From: Cupriavidus sp. EM10
GTDB taxonomy: Bacteria > Pseudomonadota > Gammaproteobacteria > Burkholderiales > Burkholderiaceae
Direction: 5' to 3'
NCBI RefSeq assembly: GCF_018729255.1
Contig: NZ_CP076060.1
Coordinates: 1,116,001 to 1,180,000, forward strand
DNA length: 64,000 bases
In this document: positions 39,500 to 46,754 of the stretch, one piece after another
How positions within the stretch are numbered: position 1 is the stretch's first letter
Layout: each line of letters begins with the position of its first letter
Notes under the pieces: generated by a model
Seen by the model: the letters and a program-made list of their open reading frames with translations, nothing else
Database searches by the model: none
What the model was told of the DNA's origin: nothing
Translations under genes and position numbers: made by a program

Positions 39500-40036
39500 T
39501 CATGCTGCGTCGAGACTCCGTTCGATGTCTCGGTACGTATCCAGGAACATCATTTCTGCCGCGGCGGGAGCCAGGGGAAAGATGTGAGCGGCGTCTGGTT
39601 CGATACCTTCGAGGGACGTCCACAGCCCGCCGATTTTGTTCATCAAATCGCGTTGCTCAGTGCGCAGCGCCACACGATCTGCATGCTTAACGGCAGGGTC
39701 TAGCGTCGCAGGCAGACCGAAACCGGCCAGAATCGCCGCCTCGCATCGTTTCTCCAAAGCCTTGTATTCAGGGATTAACCGCTTTAACGGACTGACCATG
39801 TCGCCGACCACGGTCTCGACGGCGTCATGAAATAGCGCCTGCTTGCGTAGATGCTTCGGGACCAGGCGCGAGACGACGACGCTATGCTGAGCGACGCTGT
39901 AGAACTGGCGGCAATGTCCGGTGAATCGACAGATTTTTGAAAGGGCGTGAGCGACCTCTTCGACGGTCAGTGTGCACGGATTCGTGAAGTCGAAGTACCG
40001 ACCAGTGGATAGGAGGATGGTGGGCGTGCCTTCCAT
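39500..40036 (-). CDS. HD-domain phosphohydrolase (YfbR-like nucleotidase)
   Basis: A 178-residue HD protein: RFTGHCRQFYSVAQHSVVVS, then QALFHDAVETVVGDM and KHADRVALRTEQRDL. The H, HD and later D are the metal ligands of YfbR-type 5'-nucleotidases that cut dNMPs. In phages such enzymes adjust nucleotide pools or act against nucleotide-based defence. A GGAGA site precedes the start. Confidence 0.78.
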   Translation of the reverse strand: MEGTPTILLSTGRYFDFTNPCTLTVEEVAHALSKICRFTGHCRQFYSVAQHSVVVSRLVPKHLRKQALFHDAVETVVGDMVSPLKRLIPEYKALEKRCEAAILAGFGLPATLDPAVKHADRVALRTEQRDLMNKIGGLWTSLEGIEPDAAHIFPLAPAAAEMMFLDTYRDIERSLDAA

Positions 40037-40113
40037 GGCTTTCTCCTCAATTATTGGTTTTGAATAATTTGGACTAAAGGCGCGGGGAAGCGCTCCCCCG
40101 TTGCCTGGCTCGT

Positions 40114-40716
40114 TCAGCCATGATCCGCCTCCGAGCTATTCACCGCAGAATCTGCGGAGATTATGGCCGTATTCGCCGCACGGGCGGCTTGAACGCTCGG
40201 CCCCGTTTGCCTATCGTGAAGGTCCGCACCTTCAGAAAGGAGGCGGTCATGTGGATCTGCATCCGTTGCCGCGCCGAAATTGCTTTGGATGCCGTCGAGC
40301 CTGGCATTGACGACTTCGGTATCTATTTCCTCTGTCCGCACTGCGGCCGGCGCAACAAGCTGATCAACGTCAGCGCGCGGGACAGGTACGGTCGCCGGCA
40401 CGGTGGTTTGCTTCTCCAGCAGACTGGGGATTGACACCTTGTTGCCGACCATCGCCCGGATCTGAAATGCGATCTCTTCTGCAGCTTCCTTTGCTTCCTC
40501 CCGCCAGCAGCATTCGCAGATCGTGAATTCGGCCTTCACGGCCGCATCTTCGAGAGCCTGCTTGCGCGAGGCTTGCCATGCGAGCTCAAGCTGTTCAATC
40601 AGCCAAATAACGCAAGGGGCCGACACATCGGCGGCCACCAATTCGCCACCGACTGCCACCCGCTCAGCCATTCTCGCCTTGAGCTTAGCCAAGCTCTTCT
40701 CAAATTCCTCGTTCAT
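40114..40716 (-). CDS. Hypothetical phage protein, 200 aa, antisense overlap at its end
   Basis: A GGAGAGAGGG site precedes the ATG at 40716. Residues 1-90 are a charged helical region with ICECCWREEAKEAAEEIAF. The last third has low similarity to anything and overlaps the zinc-ribbon gene 40249-40434 on the other strand. Either the C-terminal part is true, or the frame is extended by chance. Function unknown. Confidence 0.5.
   Translation of the reverse strand: MNEEFEKSLAKLKARMAERVAVGGELVAADVSAPCVIWLIEQLELAWQASRKQALEDAAVKAEFTICECCWREEAKEAAEEIAFQIRAMVGNKVSIPSLLEKQTTVPATVPVPRADVDQLVAPAAVRTEEIDTEVVNARLDGIQSNFGAATDADPHDRLLSEGADLHDRQTGPSVQAARAANTAIISADSAVNSSEADHG
40249..40434 (+). CDS. Zinc-ribbon protein, 61 aa
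   Basis: ATG at 40249 with a very strong AAAGGAGG site. Two CxxC pairs (ICIRCRAE and LCPHCGRR) make a zinc ribbon, followed by a basic tail (ARDRYGRRHGG). It is antisense to the C-terminal part of 40114-40716. Probably a small nucleic-acid-binding or regulatory protein. Confidence 0.6.
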   Translation: MWICIRCRAEIALDAVEPGIDDFGIYFLCPHCGRRNKLINVSARDRYGRRHGGLLLQQTGD

Positions 40717-40725
40717 CCCTCTCTC

Positions 40726-41145
40726 CTAATCGAATAGGTCAGCGACTGCTTTGCGGTCATGGCGTGTCTTGGCCGCGTTCTTCCGGTGGTGCTCGGCGTC
40801 GTAAGCCAGGTGGCAACGCTGGCACCAGGCGCGCAGGTTGTCCGGCTCGCAGTTCTCTGGCGTATGGTCGAGGTGGGCGATAGTCAGCACGATCTTCACG
40901 CCATTTCCGTTGCACTCGTACTCCGACATGCGCCGCTGGCCCAGGTATTCGCCTGTCTCAGAATCGAACACATCGGCCTCGTGAGTCATGTAGGTGCCGG
41001 CATCTCTGCCAAGCCCACGCACGATGATGTCGCCGTTCTGGGCCTTGCATTTCTCGCACTTGTCTTCGGCGCGTTTCAGAATCTCAGCGCGGATCTGCTT
41101 CCAGTTGGCAGGATATCGGCCGCGATTCTCAGGCTTGATCGGCAT
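40726..41145 (-). CDS. HNH endonuclease
   Basis: A 139-residue protein. The pattern CEKCKAQN, then TIAHLDHTPENCEPDNLRAW, then CQRCHLAYD gives the HNH metal site plus a four-Cys zinc site. HNH nucleases of this form take part in phage DNA packaging or homing. A GGAGAGAGGG site precedes the start. Confidence 0.78.
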   Translation of the reverse strand: MPIKPENRGRYPANWKQIRAEILKRAEDKCEKCKAQNGDIIVRGLGRDAGTYMTHEADVFDSETGEYLGQRRMSEYECNGNGVKIVLTIAHLDHTPENCEPDNLRAWCQRCHLAYDAEHHRKNAAKTRHDRKAVADLFD

Positions 41146-41464
41146 CCCTCTCTCCTGTGGCGGTGCGGGCAAAGATAGATGCCACTGAGGCATTCCTTGC
41201 CTGCTGACTGGTCGTCACCGTTTCGGCCAAATCTCGGAAATCCACTTTTGCACTGGATCGTTGCAACGTGTATCCATGTTGTGCCATGAACCACAGAAAC
41301 ACGTCAATAACGTAGCACTGGCCCTGCACCCAATCGATATGCCCGGCGATTGAGTGGCTATCGACGCTGACCGTATCGTGCATCGCCTTGAACAGATCCT
41401 TCTGGTTGTGGAAATCGCGCAAGTCCCGAGGCAGGTACGCTGCTGACTCCAGCCATTGCTTCAT
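41129..41464 (-). CDS. Hypothetical phage protein, 111 aa
   Basis: Start chosen at 41464; an ATG nine bases earlier (41473) overlaps the previous gene's end. It has aromatic and His-rich helices (YVIDVFLWFMAQHGYTLQR) and a long charged end. It overlaps the HNH gene by 17 bases. Not recognised. Confidence 0.5.
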   Translation of the reverse strand: MKQWLESAAYLPRDLRDFHNQKDLFKAMHDTVSVDSHSIAGHIDWVQGQCYVIDVFLWFMAQHGYTLQRSSAKVDFRDLAETVTTSQQARNASVASIFARTATGERDADQA

Positions 41465-41465
41465 G

Positions 41466-41675
41466 TCACGCATTCCCCTCTCCCTTCTTCCTTCCGATCT
41501 CGGCGGCGGCGATCAGGTCTGCCGCATCTTGTGTGCGTTGCGATGCTTGTTCTGCCCATGAATCTCGGTCGTCTTCGAGGGCCTGAATGTATGCTGCTAG
41601 CTCTGCATATCCACCGACCTTAATGACGACATCCCAGCGCCCCATCCAATCGTCCAAATCCAGTTTCTCGTTCAT
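41466..41675 (-). CDS. Hypothetical phage protein, 69 aa
   Basis: Start at 41675 with a GGAGAAGAGA site. A Trp/Asp-rich start (LDLDDWMGRWDVVIKVGGY) and two helices end in KKGEGNA. Not recognised. Confidence 0.5.
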   Translation of the reverse strand: MNEKLDLDDWMGRWDVVIKVGGYAELAAYIQALEDDRDSWAEQASQRTQDAADLIAAAEIGRKKGEGNA

Positions 41676-41700
41676 TCTCTTCTCCGCGCCGCGAGGGCGG

Positions 41701-43407
41701 TTAGTCCCGCGCCTGATCGACCATGGCGGCGTCGACAATCTCCAGATAGCTGCGAATCCCTCTTTCAGAATTCCCTTCCTGGCGCATTAGCCGCAAATGA
41801 GTGCGCCAACGCGCCGCATCCCTCGCATCCGCCCCCGCCTCGCCAACCGTTAAAGAATCCTTAACAGTTGCGTCCGCCTGCGCAGCGGGTGCCGGTTCGT
41901 CGCCATACCCGCATTCCGGGCAACGCTCGAACTCCATGGCATTGCCGTCCGACTCCCGGCCGCTATGCCCTACGGCATGTTGGCCCGTGTCGTTGCAGGT
42001 GTCGCACTGCGGCGCTGGTGCGGCGGGTGCCGGGGCACTAATACGTGATGGCGCATTGCATTCCTGCTCAACTTGCGCCCATGTCTTATGGACACTCACG
42101 GTCGTCGCTGGTGCGGCGGGCGCGGCGAGTAGGGCGCGCTCTGCCTGCGTCTTCATGCGGTCCAGCGCGCCTTGCTCATGCTTCCAGTAGTCGGCGCTGT
42201 CCTTGTCGCCAGAATCGATGCGCTCCAGTTCCGATGCGCGGCATGTGCCTTTCAGCGCGGCATGATGCGAAATAACGTCTTGCAAGCACTCGCGCGCATC
42301 GTCCGTCAGACCTTGCCCCGTCGCTGCGTTGCTGGCATCCGCAGATTGGGCGGATAGAACGTATTCCAGCATTGCACGTGCTTGTCCTGCATGTAGCAGG
42401 TTCGTTCCGGTCGGCCACGATGCATTCGGTGCGGATGCCTTGTCACGGTCAAACGAGACGTAGCAATCCGGGTAGAAGTCTTGCGGCAGCTTCCACCCAA
42501 GGAAGCGGGACACCATTTCGTCGGTGACGGTCAGCCCCGTCGCTGCGTTGCTATTAGCCGCCCCAGCAAACAATTCCTCGACGTCGCTGAAAAGCACCCA
42601 TTCGCCATCAGGGCTTTCATCCATATGAGGAAAAGATTTGTTGAAGCGCATAAGATTTAACGGCGTTTCGTTTCTGGTGAGTGCATGCCGATACACGGGG
42701 AACCCATCGGACCAAAACTCTGGATTGATGGCCTTGTAATGCGGCGTGACCAACGTCACACCGCCATCCGGGCGGGCGAGATATTCCGATAGCCATGCGA
42801 TGGGCTCTCCGGCCCCCTCTTTGCAACCTTGGCACTCGCTATCCGCGCACTCGCCCTTGTGCTTCGCCACTTCGATTTCCTCGTTGCGGCTGGCGTAGCC
42901 GTTGTGGAAGGCTTCGCGGCGCAGTTGGTCATATTGGTCCTGCGTGTACATGTGCTGGCCCGTCACGCGGTCGTGCCATAGCCGGTGGTCTTGGAAGAAT
43001 CGCTCGGGCGCAGCGTTGCTGGCATCCAAGCTATCCACCAGCTTTTCATAGGCGTCGCGGTAGGTGATCGCATAGCGCGTGACCAGAGTCAGCACCGTGT
43101 TGCCGCCAGCCGCGTGCAATTCCAACTCACTGAGCGGCGGCATAGGTGCGTTGCTGGCATCTGCAGATTGGGCGGCGAGGGCGTCAGCGATAGCGGCTTC
43201 GCGGCTGGCGTCGTTGGTAACATACTGGCCGGCGCGGTCCAGGAAATCAGCGATCACGGCATGGGCGAATTGGACCACAGCATCGTGTCCCGCATGGCGC
43301 TCATGCACGAAGATGTTCCAGCCGTCCACCGTATGGATATTGTGTCTACGGGCCAATTCGACGATTGCTTGGTCCGTCAGCCCCGCCTGGCGGGCGTTGT
43401 CTGTCAT
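41701..43407 (-). CDS. Large modular phage protein with repeated AQSADASNA linkers
   Basis: A 568-residue protein made of short modules joined by repeats of AAQSADASNA, SLDASNAAPE, SAQSADASNAATG and NSNAATG. One module carries a Cys cluster (CADSECQGCKEG) and another a four-Cys zinc site (CDTCND, CPECGYGDE); the last (DARDAARWRTHLRLMRQEG) is common at the C-terminus of Burkholderiales phage proteins. The role is unknown. It ATGA-overlaps the next gene. Confidence 0.6.
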   Translation of the reverse strand: MTDNARQAGLTDQAIVELARRHNIHTVDGWNIFVHERHAGHDAVVQFAHAVIADFLDRAGQYVTNDASREAAIADALAAQSADASNAPMPPLSELELHAAGGNTVLTLVTRYAITYRDAYEKLVDSLDASNAAPERFFQDHRLWHDRVTGQHMYTQDQYDQLRREAFHNGYASRNEEIEVAKHKGECADSECQGCKEGAGEPIAWLSEYLARPDGGVTLVTPHYKAINPEFWSDGFPVYRHALTRNETPLNLMRFNKSFPHMDESPDGEWVLFSDVEELFAGAANSNAATGLTVTDEMVSRFLGWKLPQDFYPDCYVSFDRDKASAPNASWPTGTNLLHAGQARAMLEYVLSAQSADASNAATGQGLTDDARECLQDVISHHAALKGTCRASELERIDSGDKDSADYWKHEQGALDRMKTQAERALLAAPAAPATTVSVHKTWAQVEQECNAPSRISAPAPAAPAPQCDTCNDTGQHAVGHSGRESDGNAMEFERCPECGYGDEPAPAAQADATVKDSLTVGEAGADARDAARWRTHLRLMRQEGNSERGIRSYLEIVDAAMVDQARD

Positions 43408-44066
43408 GCTTGCTCCTTCGGGAAGGTCTGCGTCTTGATAGTGACGGCTATTTCGTCGGCGATCTCTTGCTTGATCTCGTCGTCAATGTCATCCAGCACG
43501 CCGCGTCGATCTTCGAGGTTTGCGATGATCGTCAGCGCCACTCGCATTGCCGCTTCGTCGCTAACCCCCGCAGCGCCCAACGCTTCCGGGGCGGGGCGGG
43601 CGACATAGCCGCTGTGCTTGTCGGCGTCGTAGTCCAGGATGTCAGGGCGGTCCGCCAGTTCTCCAAGCAGATAGCGCAGGCGGTCAGCTTCGTAACGAAC
43701 ACGATCCGGGAATTCGGAACGCTCAATAGTGATCCCATCCGCCAAATCTAGGACGTCGTTGCCGTTGTCGCGGTACAGAATGGCCGTGTAGTTGTGTTTG
43801 CCGTTGCTTTCAGGCATCGGGCCATAGAACACGCGCAGCTTCGACTCTGGCCCGAAGGGCGCAGAGCGCTTTCCACAGCGCGGGCAATTCGCGCCGACAT
43901 TAACGCCGAGGTGCCCACACTCATTGCAATCTGTCGTGTCCGGCATTGCGGTCTGCAACGCCTCCCGCGCATCAATATCGCGTTGGTCCTGCGGCCAGGC
44001 ATTCGCCATACCGTCGCCGATTGCGGCAGGCGAATCCGCGTCGTTTTGGCGATTTACGTCTTTCAT
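43404..44066 (-). CDS. Zinc-ribbon phage protein, 220 aa
   Basis: Start at 44066. CNECGHLGV and CPRCGKRS at about 49-68 form a zinc ribbon; then FYGPMPESNGKHNYTAILYR and an acidic C-terminal helix. It may be a restriction-alleviation-like (Lar-like) protein, judging by the small ribbon, but similarity is not strong enough to name it. Confidence 0.55.
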   Translation of the reverse strand: MKDVNRQNDADSPAAIGDGMANAWPQDQRDIDAREALQTAMPDTTDCNECGHLGVNVGANCPRCGKRSAPFGPESKLRVFYGPMPESNGKHNYTAILYRDNGNDVLDLADGITIERSEFPDRVRYEADRLRYLLGELADRPDILDYDADKHSGYVARPAPEALGAAGVSDEAAMRVALTIIANLEDRRGVLDDIDDEIKQEIADEIAVTIKTQTFPKEQA

Positions 44067-44077
44067 TTTTCGTCTCG

Positions 44078-44182
44078 TCAGTTCACAGGGCGGGCGAGGG
44101 ACACCCGGGCGGATCTGGTCCACGGACAGCCGGCTACCGTGTGGTCGCCGGCACCGCAGTAGCAGCAAACGAACGTCTTCAT
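44078..44182 (-). CDS. CCHC zinc-knuckle mini-protein, 34 aa
   Basis: Reads MKTFVCCYCGAGDHTVAGCP and a basic tail. Cys6-x2-Cys9-x4-His14-x4-Cys19 is the exact CCHC knuckle spacing known from nucleocapsid-type RNA/DNA binders. Its start overlaps the stop of the membrane peptide gene, so they are coupled. Likely a small nucleic-acid-binding protein. Confidence 0.6.
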   Translation of the reverse strand: MKTFVCCYCGAGDHTVAGCPWTRSARVSLARPVN

Positions 44183-44259
44183 CGCATCAGTCCCAGAACG
44201 GGCACGCCGACGACTGCCAGGAACATCACTGCGGCGCAGATCATTACGAAGTCATCCAT
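44179..44259 (-). CDS. Membrane micro-peptide, 26 aa
   Basis: MDDFVMICAAVMFLAVVGVP continues to LGLMR. It is a single membrane helix, with an AGGGAG site seven bases before the ATG at 44259. Coupled to the zinc-knuckle gene by ATGCGATGA. Function unknown. Confidence 0.5.
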   Translation of the reverse strand: MDDFVMICAAVMFLAVVGVPVLGLMR

Positions 44260-44286
44260 GTCCAGACTCCCTGTAGTTGAGGGTGC

Positions 44287-44556
44287 TCAGGCGGCCGTGG
44301 CCGGCTCGATATTGGTGAAGGGGTACTTCGTCACCTCGGGCTTGATGAACTTGCCGAAGTGGGCGCCGATCGATTCGGCGCTCTTGAACGCCTCGAACTC
44401 GGCCGCCGGGAAGTTGGCGTAGTGGTACAGGCTGCCGGCGCCGGCCTTGCTCTTGAAGCGGATGGCCAGGGTGTTGCTGTCGGCGTCGTGGCCAATGCTA
44501 TGGATCTGCGACGACTCGACTTCTTGCATGGTGATTTGCGGCACGGTGTTTTCCAA
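44287..44556 (-). CDS. KTSC-domain phage protein, 89 aa
   Basis: Has the KTSC pattern SSQIHSIGHDADSNTLAIRF, then AGSLYHYANFPAAEFEAF and an S-x-G-x-x-F-x-x-x-I end. KTSC is fused to nucleases and tRNA synthetase-like proteins elsewhere and is thought to bind nucleic acid; alone, as here, it is common in phages. Confidence 0.7.
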   Translation of the reverse strand: MENTVPQITMQEVESSQIHSIGHDADSNTLAIRFKSKAGAGSLYHYANFPAAEFEAFKSAESIGAHFGKFIKPEVTKYPFTNIEPATAA

Positions 44557-44568
44557 GTGATGAGGGGG

Positions 44569-44703
44569 TTAGCGATAGGCGCCGGTCAGGAACGGAAAGG
44601 CCATCGCCAGCGCGGCGAGTACTGCGATGCCGATCACGGTCCAGCGCCGGATCTGCTTGCTGGAGCGGAGGCGGACGAAGATGGGGTCGTGCGGGTCGAT
44701 CAT
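44569..44703 (-). CDS. Small membrane protein, 44 aa
   Basis: MIDPHDPIFVRLRSSKQIRR is followed by a helix VIGIAVLAALAMAFPFL. The start ATGA-overlaps the previous gene. Similar to single-span phage peptides that interact with host membrane proteins; no family assigned. Confidence 0.55.
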   Translation of the reverse strand: MIDPHDPIFVRLRSSKQIRRWTVIGIAVLAALAMAFPFLTGAYR

Positions 44704-44903
44704 TGGGTGGTCCCCAGTTCGATACGCATGCAGATCAGGGCGTACTTCGCGTCGGCGGTCAGCTTCCCGATGGCGGAAGGGTCTTTCAGGTCGATCACGT
44801 CCATGCGTTGCAAGACGTCCTGCAGCAGATCAACCGTGTCGGGTCGCAAGTGCTTCAGGTTCTCGTGGTCTGCCTGTCTGGCGACGGCTTGGGAGGTGTT
44901 CAT
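44700..44903 (-). CDS. Hypothetical phage protein, 67 aa
   Basis: Helical with TVDLLQDVLQRMDVIDLKD and a compact C-terminus. Located between the first gene of the arm and the 44-residue membrane gene, all in one leftward unit. Not recognised. Confidence 0.55.
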   Translation of the reverse strand: MNTSQAVARQADHENLKHLRPDTVDLLQDVLQRMDVIDLKDPSAIGKLTADAKYALICMRIELGTTQ

Positions 44904-44906
44904 GGC

Positions 44907-45170
44907 TCAAGCTCCGAAGCGAACCATGAAGCGATTCGACTGCAGAGATTTGTAGGCTTCGCCGCCGGTGCGCTCGGCAGCTGCAGTCGCCTGGGTCAGA
45001 TTTGCGAAGACGCGGGGCGAACCCCCGCGGCAGAGATGAAGGACGCCATTGCGCAGGGGTTCGATCGATTCCTGTTTGGCCAGCTTGGCTTGCTCGCGCT
45101 TGTAGGCGTCAATCTGGGAATCGATGTTGCCGCGTTTGGCCAGCGGCACGTTCACGATTGCGTTGTCCAT
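44907..45170 (-). CDS. Hypothetical phage protein, 87 aa, first gene of the right accessory arm
   Basis: Start at 45170 with AGGAG. It has a basic helix (SQIDAYKREQAKLAKQES) and ends GGEAYKSLQSNRFMVRFGA. It lies just below two operator copies, so it is the first gene of a repressor-controlled leftward operon. Function unknown. Confidence 0.6.
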   Translation of the reverse strand: MDNAIVNVPLAKRGNIDSQIDAYKREQAKLAKQESIEPLRNGVLHLCRGGSPRVFANLTQATAAAERTGGEAYKSLQSNRFMVRFGA

Positions 45171-45200
45171 CCGAAGCTCCTGCGCGTTTGTTATCAACAT

Positions 45201-45226
45201 GCACACATGTTAGCACACGCGTTAGC
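45201..45226. promoter_or_regulatory. Two operator copies at head of right accessory arm
   Basis: gcacacatgttagc (45201-45214) is the exact reverse complement of the site at 8836-8849, and gcacacgcgttagc (45213-45226) is a second copy sharing two bases. A possible -35/-10 pair (TTGCGC, TAACAT) of the leftward promoter overlaps them. Confidence 0.65.
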
Positions 45227-45347
45227 AAGCGCAAGGAGGGAGATGCGAGATTTTTTTGCGGGGAAGACGAATGGGGCGCGCCTAGAACGGCGCAAAGATG
45301 GGCGTAACTTTTAGCGTAGGTCGCTGCTGGAACCCAATGCTGGCTTG

Positions 45348-45557
45348 CTACACACACTGCAGCATCATTGGCGTGTGTTTTTCGGCCTTGTCTGCCTTGT
45401 CCGACCTGCCCGACGTCCCTTTGCGACGGGAAGTGCCTTCGGCGGCAGCCAGGGCGTCGGCGGACAGGGCCCCGTCGCCGGCTTCGCGGATGTCATCCTC
45501 GCGCGATGCGCTGTCGGGCGAGTTGGTGGACAGGTTGGAAAGGGCTTCAGCGGACAT
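45348..45557 (-). pseudogene. mutS: mutS 5' end, interrupted by prophage
   Basis: The frame from 45557 (AGAGGA site) encodes an acidic N-terminal extension and then KHTPMMLQ, the start of MutS domain I; two phage-derived codons and a stop follow. MutS is the mismatch-recognition ATPase. Only about 67 codons remain here; the rest should lie beyond the left end of the prophage. Without excision the cell should lack MutS. The extension length differs from E. coli, as is usual in this group. Confidence 0.8.
45350..45362. other. Prophage-chromosome junction inside mutS
   Basis: Read on the minus strand, MutS sequence runs to CTGCAG (45357-45362) and is replaced by tgtgtgtagcaagcc of the phage. 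The expected MutS continuation (YL, as in HTPMMQQYL of E. coli) is missing. The last phage bases on the plus strand end in CACACA. The exact attachment core cannot be set without the left junction. Confidence 0.75.
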
Positions 45558-45762
45558 GCATTCCTCTCGGGCGGCGCCACATCGGGCCGCCGGTATATCG
45601 GGGTGCCACGGGCAGGAAGTTCGTCGGCAGACGTCCGGCGTTTCCCGGCGTCACCGACCTGTTCCCGACCGCAGCGCAAAGCGGCATTTTACTGCCAGCC
45701 CATCTCGGAACCTCGTCCCCGATTCTCATTTTTGCGTGGAAGTTCGGGGCGTTTGTCCGGGC

Positions 45763-46167
45763 TCATGCGTCACTGGCCATGGCTTCGAGCGCGGCGCGGG
45801 CCAGGAAGCCGCTGCGGGTCTCGTGGCGGGCACCGACGAAGGTGTCGATCTTGTGCAGCACGAAGCGGGGCAGGCTGATGTTGATACGCTCGGGCCGCGT
45901 GTCGAGCTGGGTCATGTCGACGTCGGCCAGCGCCCAGACCGCACCGGCGAACTCGGGCCGCAACGCCAGTTCGGCGATCGGCGTGGGCGTCAGCGCGATG
46001 TCCTCGCCCAGCGTCAGCAGCACCTCGAAGTGGCTGACGATCGCCTCGCGTGCATTGCGGATGGCGTCCTCGACGGTGTCGCCAGAGGAGTAGCAGCCTG
46101 GTACGTCGGCTACGGTCACCCCGAAGACACTGTTCGGGTCCTTGTGAATGGCAATCGGAAATTCCAT
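45763..46167 (-). CDS. hicB: HicB antitoxin
   Basis: A 134-residue protein. The N-terminal HicB fold (GVTVADVPGCYSSGDTVEDA) is followed by an RHH-like DNA-binding C-terminus (RINISLPRFVLHKIDTFVG). It neutralises HicA and represses the operon by binding the palindrome at 46401-46418. It lies 28 bases after hicA. Confidence 0.85.
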   Translation of the reverse strand: MEFPIAIHKDPNSVFGVTVADVPGCYSSGDTVEDAIRNAREAIVSHFEVLLTLGEDIALTPTPIAELALRPEFAGAVWALADVDMTQLDTRPERINISLPRFVLHKIDTFVGARHETRSGFLARAALEAMASDA

Positions 46168-46195
46168 GTCCTTCCTCTCGATACTCGCGCCCCGT

Positions 46196-46378
46196 TCATA
46201 CCAGTCGTGCCGTCCGCATGATGCTGCGCACCGTGCCGGTCGGCAGGTCCTTCCGGGGGTGCGGCACGGTGACGATCTGTGTGCGCGACGGATGCTTGTA
46301 GGTGAGATGACTGCCCTTGGAGCGAACCAGCTGCCATCCCTCGCGTTCCAGCAAGCGGATCAATGCCGTTGAATGCAA
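46196..46378 (-). CDS. hicA: HicA toxin (mRNA interferase)
   Basis: A 60-residue product using a TTG start at 46378 after AGAAGGAGG. The order LIRLLEREGWQLVRSKGSHL, HPSRTQIVTVPHP and KDLPTGTVRSI is typical; the active His lies in GSHLTYKHP. An ATG at 46423 would add 15 residues but would place the operator inside the gene, so TTG is preferred. HicA cuts mRNA when HicB is lost. Confidence 0.85.
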   Translation of the reverse strand: MHSTALIRLLEREGWQLVRSKGSHLTYKHPSRTQIVTVPHPRKDLPTGTVRSIMRTARLV

Positions 46379-46400
46379 AAGCGCCTCCTTCTGGCGATCC

Positions 46401-46418
46401 GTGTGTAAAGATACACAC
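46401..46418 (-). promoter_or_regulatory. hicAB operator palindrome
   Basis: gtgtgtaaagatacacac: arms GTGTGTA and TACACAC around a 4-bp centre, 22 bases upstream of the hicA TTG start. HicB proteins bind such palindromes to autoregulate. Confidence 0.65.
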
Positions 46419-46423
46419 GACAT

Positions 46424-46754
46424 TGAAGGGGGCGCAAGCGGTTTGTGTATGAGGAAAGACTTTATGTGCCGCAGATCAAGAAGTCTTGGGCCGGATTCTC
46501 AAAATGAGGTGTGGGCGACGAGATTTGTCACCGGCCTCGGCTGCGCGCAGCAAACTTGTCAGTCATCGCGGTCTGTAACCAGATGTTTCCGACAAAATCT
46601 GTCACTCGCGGCGCCTGATCGGCCTGGCACGGTCCTTGGATATGTCAGGGCGTACCGGCACGCAGAGGCCGGCAACAAGACGGGTCGCGCAATGGAAAAA
46701 GCAAGGACGGGAAGATGGCCGGGGAGGGCCGCAGCAGGGGTCACGGTAAGGTGC
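46424..46754 (+). other. Non-coding region with pilin promoter elements
   Basis: No clear gene in about 330 bases. It contains three TGTCA repeats (46526-46530, 46557-46561, 46600-46604) upstream of a sigma54-like promoter, as for pilin genes driven by PilR, whose sites contain TGTC. A spurious frame runs through but has no ribosome site. Confidence 0.55.
46625..46640 (+). promoter_or_regulatory. Sigma54-like promoter of pilin gene
   Basis: TGGCACGGTCCTTGGA matches the -24/-12 consensus TGGCACG-N4-TTGCA with one change in the -12 part. It is 115 bases before the pilin ATG. Confidence 0.6.

Larger units (their letters stand above)
1..45356. mobile_element. Contractile-tailed (myovirus-like) prophage, left end outside window
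   Basis: Continuous phage gene content covers repressor, replication, terminase, portal, capsid, sheath, tube, tape measure, baseplate, fibres, holin, endolysin and spanins. The right boundary is placed at the mutS break near 45356, where the MutS N-terminal reading frame stops being MutS-like. No integrase or transposase is seen inside the window, so the recombination gene probably lies to the left. The head module uses a P22-type coat protein while the tail is P2/Mu-like (sheath, tube, gpV, gp25, gpJ). Early and accessory arms run leftward and the late operon rightward. Confidence 0.93.

Noticed and set aside
43404..44066. Lar/restriction-alleviation protein
   Set aside because: Zinc ribbon spacing is suggestive, but the rest of the protein does not match well enough to name it.
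45300..45362. Mu-like transposable phage end
   Set aside because: The right end does finish in CA, but no transposase A/B genes are visible and the early genes are lambdoid-type; the left end is needed to decide.
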